DNA of 8,868 bases, taken from Dysgonamonadaceae bacterium. Lineage in GTDB: Bacteria > Bacteroidota > Bacteroidia > Bacteroidales > Azobacteroidaceae. Under the pieces are notes generated by a model. That model worked only from the letters and a program-made list of their open reading frames with translations, was not told the DNA's origin and did no database searches. Position 1 is the first letter of the stretch. Each line of letters starts with the position of its first letter. The stretch spans positions 1-8,868 of the forward strand of contig JAIRMF010000009.1 in NCBI GenBank assembly GCA_031258895.1, written 5' to 3'. Made by a program: the position numbers and the translations under genes. Positions 7,456-8,868 of this stretch are shown here, one piece after another.

Positions 7456-8028
7456 ATGGATGATTTTAGGGTAGTTTTTGGTCGGAAGGTTTATAAGCCG
7501 GCGTTAAGGCAGATGTGGGAGCAGTGTTTTCTTGAGGACGATGATGATTTTCTCGATTTTTATTTTGGAGAGATGTTTCGTTGTCGGGGGACTTTGGTTG
7601 GTTTATCGGGCGGTATTCCCGTCACTTCGTTACAGATGTTTCCTTACCGGTTGCATACGCAGGTTGGGAGTTTTCCTGTTGTTTATCTTTGCGGTGTTAT
7701 GACGCGCGAGGAGTTTCGTGGTCGCGGGTATTGCGGGGCGTTGTTACGTCGGTCGATAGAGGTGATACGTGGTCGTGGATTTGGGTATATTCTTTTGATT
7801 CCACAGGATATGGAATTATTTGATTTTTACGAAAAATTCGGGTTTATCGCTTGTGATGAGGGGAAATCGGAGGCTGTATTGGAGGTTGATTCTTTATCGA
7901 GGAGGATTTTGCCGGATTATTTGTTTAACGGCATTATTTTTGGGTGGCCCGGCATGATAATGCGGGTAGGCGAGGGTTTACCGGAAGTATTGTCGTTGCA
8001 TGTTATTGTATCGGACGGTCGGCGGTAA
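7456..8028 (+). CDS. GNAT family N-acetyltransferase
   Basis: A 190-residue GNAT-fold acetyltransferase; the substrate is unknown. The acetyl-CoA site is clear: a beta4-like strand V-V-Y-L-C-G-V (75-81), then the P-loop R-G-R-G-Y-C-G (88-94) and helix A-L-L-R-R-S (95-100), then Y-I-L-L-I-P (111-116) and the late motif D-F-Y-E-K-F-G-F (123-130). The C-terminal 60 residues are poorly conserved to my eye. Start: the ATG at 7456 lies 11 bp beyond the stop of the DUF2156 gene; an in-frame GTG at 7438 would add six residues and overlap that gene by 7 bp. I prefer ATG because the preceding residues look like spacer. It closes the 4811-8028 gene run. No hairpin terminator is visible after it, only T-rich sequence (8029-8045). 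Confidence 0.88.
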   Translation: MDDFRVVFGRKVYKPALRQMWEQCFLEDDDDFLDFYFGEMFRCRGTLVGLSGGIPVTSLQMFPYRLHTQVGSFPVVYLCGVMTREEFRGRGYCGALLRRSIEVIRGRGFGYILLIPQDMELFDFYEKFGFIACDEGKSEAVLEVDSLSRRILPDYLFNGIIFGWPGMIMRVGEGLPEVLSLHVIVSDGRR

Positions 8029-8063
8029 TTTTTGTATTTTTTTTGTGGACTAAAGAAATTTTA

Positions 8064-8095
8064 TTTGGTGTTTTAAAAAATAACATTTACCTTTG
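8064..8095 (+). promoter_or_regulatory. Strong Bacteroidetes-type promoter
   Basis: TTTG (8064-8067), a 20-bp spacer and TACCTTTG (8088-8095) match the consensus fully; this and the folP promoter are the only complete matches found in the window. Transcription would start near 8101, entering the ORF at 8104, the 21-bp array and finally the gene at 8597. I find no other TAnnTTTG in front of that gene. Confidence 0.7.
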
Positions 8096-8103
8096 TGGCT
8101 GTT

Positions 8104-8607
8104 ATGACGAAAACATATCCACATAAGTACACGAAACTACTGCCGAATCATATTTCATGTTTGGCCGGTCGTTTCGCTTTTTTTTTAATAACAATAATAT
8201 ACACGATAAAAGAATCCCTTCATAAAACACATGCTCTGCGAAGGCTCGCCGTCGGTCCGCGAAGGCTCGCCGTTGGTCCGCGAAGGTTCGCCGTTGGTCC
8301 GCGAAGGTTCGCCGTCGGCCCGCGAAGGCTCGCCGTTGGTCCGCGAAGGCTCGCCGTTGGTCCGCGAAGGTTCGCCGTCGGTCCGCGAAGGTTCGCCGTC
8401 GGCCCGCGAAGGCTCGCCGTCGGTCCGCGAAGGCTCGGATTCTACGTTCTTCATATTGTAAAAAAGATTGCATATAAACTAAAATCTATTATATATCAAC
8501 CGGTTCAGTGTGCCGGCAAAAACATCAACACACTAAAGTTAACGGTTCAGTGTAAATCATACGCTGAATTATTTATTAATCAAAAATCTGTTTTTTATGA
8601 AAACTAA
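8104..8607 (+). CDS. Questionable ORF spanning the 21-bp array
   Basis: A 167-codon ORF of unrecognised sequence; it may be non-coding. Residues 1-45 include a hydrophobic stretch (about 21-36, G-R-F-A-F-F-L-I-T-I-I-Y). Next come R-R-[L/F]-A-V-G-P heptads from the array, then a 57-residue basic tail that ends 11 bp inside the next gene. For coding: the ATG lies 9 bp after a strong promoter; the frame is open through about 100 codons of AT-rich flanking DNA; and of the three variable sites per repeat unit two are synonymous here (GTC/GTT, GGT/GGC) and one is Leu/Phe. Against: the array has no stop in any of its six frames, which inflates every ORF; other frames on both strands are also open; the leader would be almost absent; and no homology is apparent. 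Confidence 0.33.
   Translation: MTKTYPHKYTKLLPNHISCLAGRFAFFLITIIYTIKESLHKTHALRRLAVGPRRLAVGPRRFAVGPRRFAVGPRRLAVGPRRLAVGPRRFAVGPRRFAVGPRRLAVGPRRLGFYVLHIVKKIAYKLKSIIYQPVQCAGKNINTLKLTVQCKSYAELFINQKSVFYEN
8238..8437. repeat. 21-bp tandem repeat array 2 (nine full units plus one partial)
   Basis: Nine perfect-length 21-bp units start at 8238, 8259, 8280, 8301, 8322, 8343, 8364, 8385 and 8406, with an 11-bp partial unit at 8427-8437. Each unit begins GCGAAGGYTCGCCGT and ends YGGYCC, with only three variable sites (positions 8, 16 and 19, all C/T). The units are GC-rich within AT-rich flanks. Every full unit holds GCGA-N4-TCGC, a 4-bp stem with a 4-nt loop, and the variable position 8 is in the loop. 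There are no spacers, so it is not a CRISPR. The combinations of variants recur (units 3-4 against 7-8 share a position-8 T and a final CCC in the second unit), suggesting growth by block duplication. Confidence 0.97.
8501..8553. repeat. Two 11-bp direct repeats 42 bp apart
   Basis: CGGTTCAGTGT occurs at 8501-8511 and 8543-8553, start-to-start distance 42 bp (about four helical turns). Between them AGTGTG (8507-8512) has an inverted copy CACACT (8529-8534). The second copy ends 43 bp before the ATG at 8597. This layout fits a binding site for a dimeric regulator or a hairpin in a leader RNA; neither is shown. Confidence 0.6.
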
Positions 8608-8868
8608 GGATTTTATTCCCGGTTCGGAAGACGGATTTAAGTTGTGGGGCGACAACTTCATGGAAAAGTTGAGCGCCATCGGGGCCGAAACCCTGATGCC
8701 GCCTGGGACTTACCATGAGCTTGTCAGGCTGCATGACGATTACGGCAAGAAGTACAAGCTTTCCGAAGCGCCGGAGACACGTACCCCCGTAACGGTGAAG
8801 TCGCGTATCAAAGCGCATGAAATCTTCGAAGAAGAACTTCGCCTCGTCATCAGGTCCTACATAACTTA
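8597..8868 (+). CDS. Hypothetical protein, N-terminal 90 residues (cut by right edge)
   Basis: From the ATG at 8597 the frame is open to the window end. The sequence starts M-K-T-K-D-F-I-P-G-S and has the pattern D-F-I-P-x(6)-F-x-x-W-x-x-N-F (residues 5-21). A predicted helical stretch rich in charged residues follows, with Y-H-E-L-V-R-L-H-D-D-Y (39-49), T-R-T-P-V-T-V-K-S-R (61-70) and E-E-E-L-R-L-V-I-R-S-Y (78-88). This resembles, from memory, a family of uncharacterised Bacteroidetes proteins of about 200 residues with the same F-I-P...W...N-F start; I cannot name it securely. No signal peptide. Its base composition is balanced, unlike the G/T-rich genes before it. The only recognisable promoter upstream is at 8064-8095, which would give a leader of about 490 nt containing the array. 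Confidence 0.75.
   Translation, partial: MKTKDFIPGSEDGFKLWGDNFMEKLSAIGAETLMPPGTYHELVRLHDDYGKKYKLSEAPETRTPVTVKSRIKAHEIFEEELRLVIRSYIT

Larger units (their letters stand above)
8029..8596. other. 568-bp region without a secure gene: promoter, 21-bp array and direct repeats
   Basis: This AT-rich region separates the GNAT gene from the right-edge gene. In order it holds a T-rich stretch, a strong promoter match (8064-8095), a questionable ORF beginning at 8104, a T9 run (8181-8189), a GC-rich 21-bp tandem array (8238-8437), then AT-rich DNA with two copies of CGGTTCAGTGT. No tRNA, known riboswitch or clear terminator was recognised. Confidence 0.8.

Noticed and set aside
8115..8123. DnaA-box-like ATATCCACA, considered as origin evidence with the skew switch
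   Set aside because: A single 8-of-9 match, more than 3 kb from the skew change, with no cluster of boxes.
8238..8437. CRISPR array
   Set aside because: Units are contiguous with no unique spacers, and no cas gene is present.
8231..8461. Plus-strand 76-codon ORF of E-G-S-P repeats
   Set aside because: Almost wholly repeat-derived, without its own promoter, and variable sites are mostly amino-acid-changing (S/L, V/A) in this frame.
8102..8473. Minus-strand ORFs over array 2 (123 and 89 codons)
   Set aside because: The array is open in all six frames, and no TAnnTTTG element is found upstream on the minus strand.

Overview
The window is a stretch of Bacteroidetes (probably Bacteroidales) chromosome. 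The main reasons are: promoter elements of the Bacteroidetes type (TTTG, 19-20 bp, TAnnTTTG) at several gene starts; the lack of strong Shine-Dalgarno sites; a lipoprotein whose sequence is typical of Bacteroidetes Ig-like (Big_5) envelope lipoproteins; and a paired DUF2156-type protein and GNAT protein after ribF. Species cannot be read from the sequence.

Layout. (1) 1-295, minus strand: the start of a gene of unknown function that leaves the window on the left. After about 35 unique residues it becomes a 21-bp tandem repeat encoding an acidic heptad; a promoter lies at 327-358. (2) 359-528: AT-rich spacer with no gene seen. (3) folP (529-1362, minus) and murF (1469-2770, plus) are divergent from a 106-bp region with close, back-to-back promoter elements. 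(4) A large Ig-like-domain lipoprotein (2864-4780) with its own TAnnTTTG element. (5) A tight plus-strand run: DUF3108 protein, ribF, DUF2156/LPG-synthase-like protein and GNAT acetyltransferase (4811-8028), with overlaps of 4 and 14 bp and a gap of 11 bp, probably one transcription unit. (6) 8029-8596: a 568-bp region without a secure gene. It holds the best promoter of the window (8064-8095), a questionable ORF starting 9 bp beyond it, a GC-rich 21-bp tandem array (nine full copies) and two 11-bp direct repeats 42 bp apart. (7) 8597-8868: the start of a hypothetical protein gene cut by the right edge.

Functionally the core is housekeeping: folate synthesis (folP), the last cytoplasmic precursor step of peptidoglycan (murF), flavin cofactors (ribF), plus secreted or lipidated envelope proteins (Ig-like lipoprotein, DUF3108). 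No mobile element, CRISPR array, tRNA or rRNA is visible.

The unusual parts are the two non-homologous-looking 21-bp arrays at either end, each with a short hairpin in its unit, and a sharp change of strand composition near 4.8 kb: plus strand A/C-rich to the left whichever strand is coding, G/T-rich to the right. That is what a replication-skew switch or an inversion boundary would look like.
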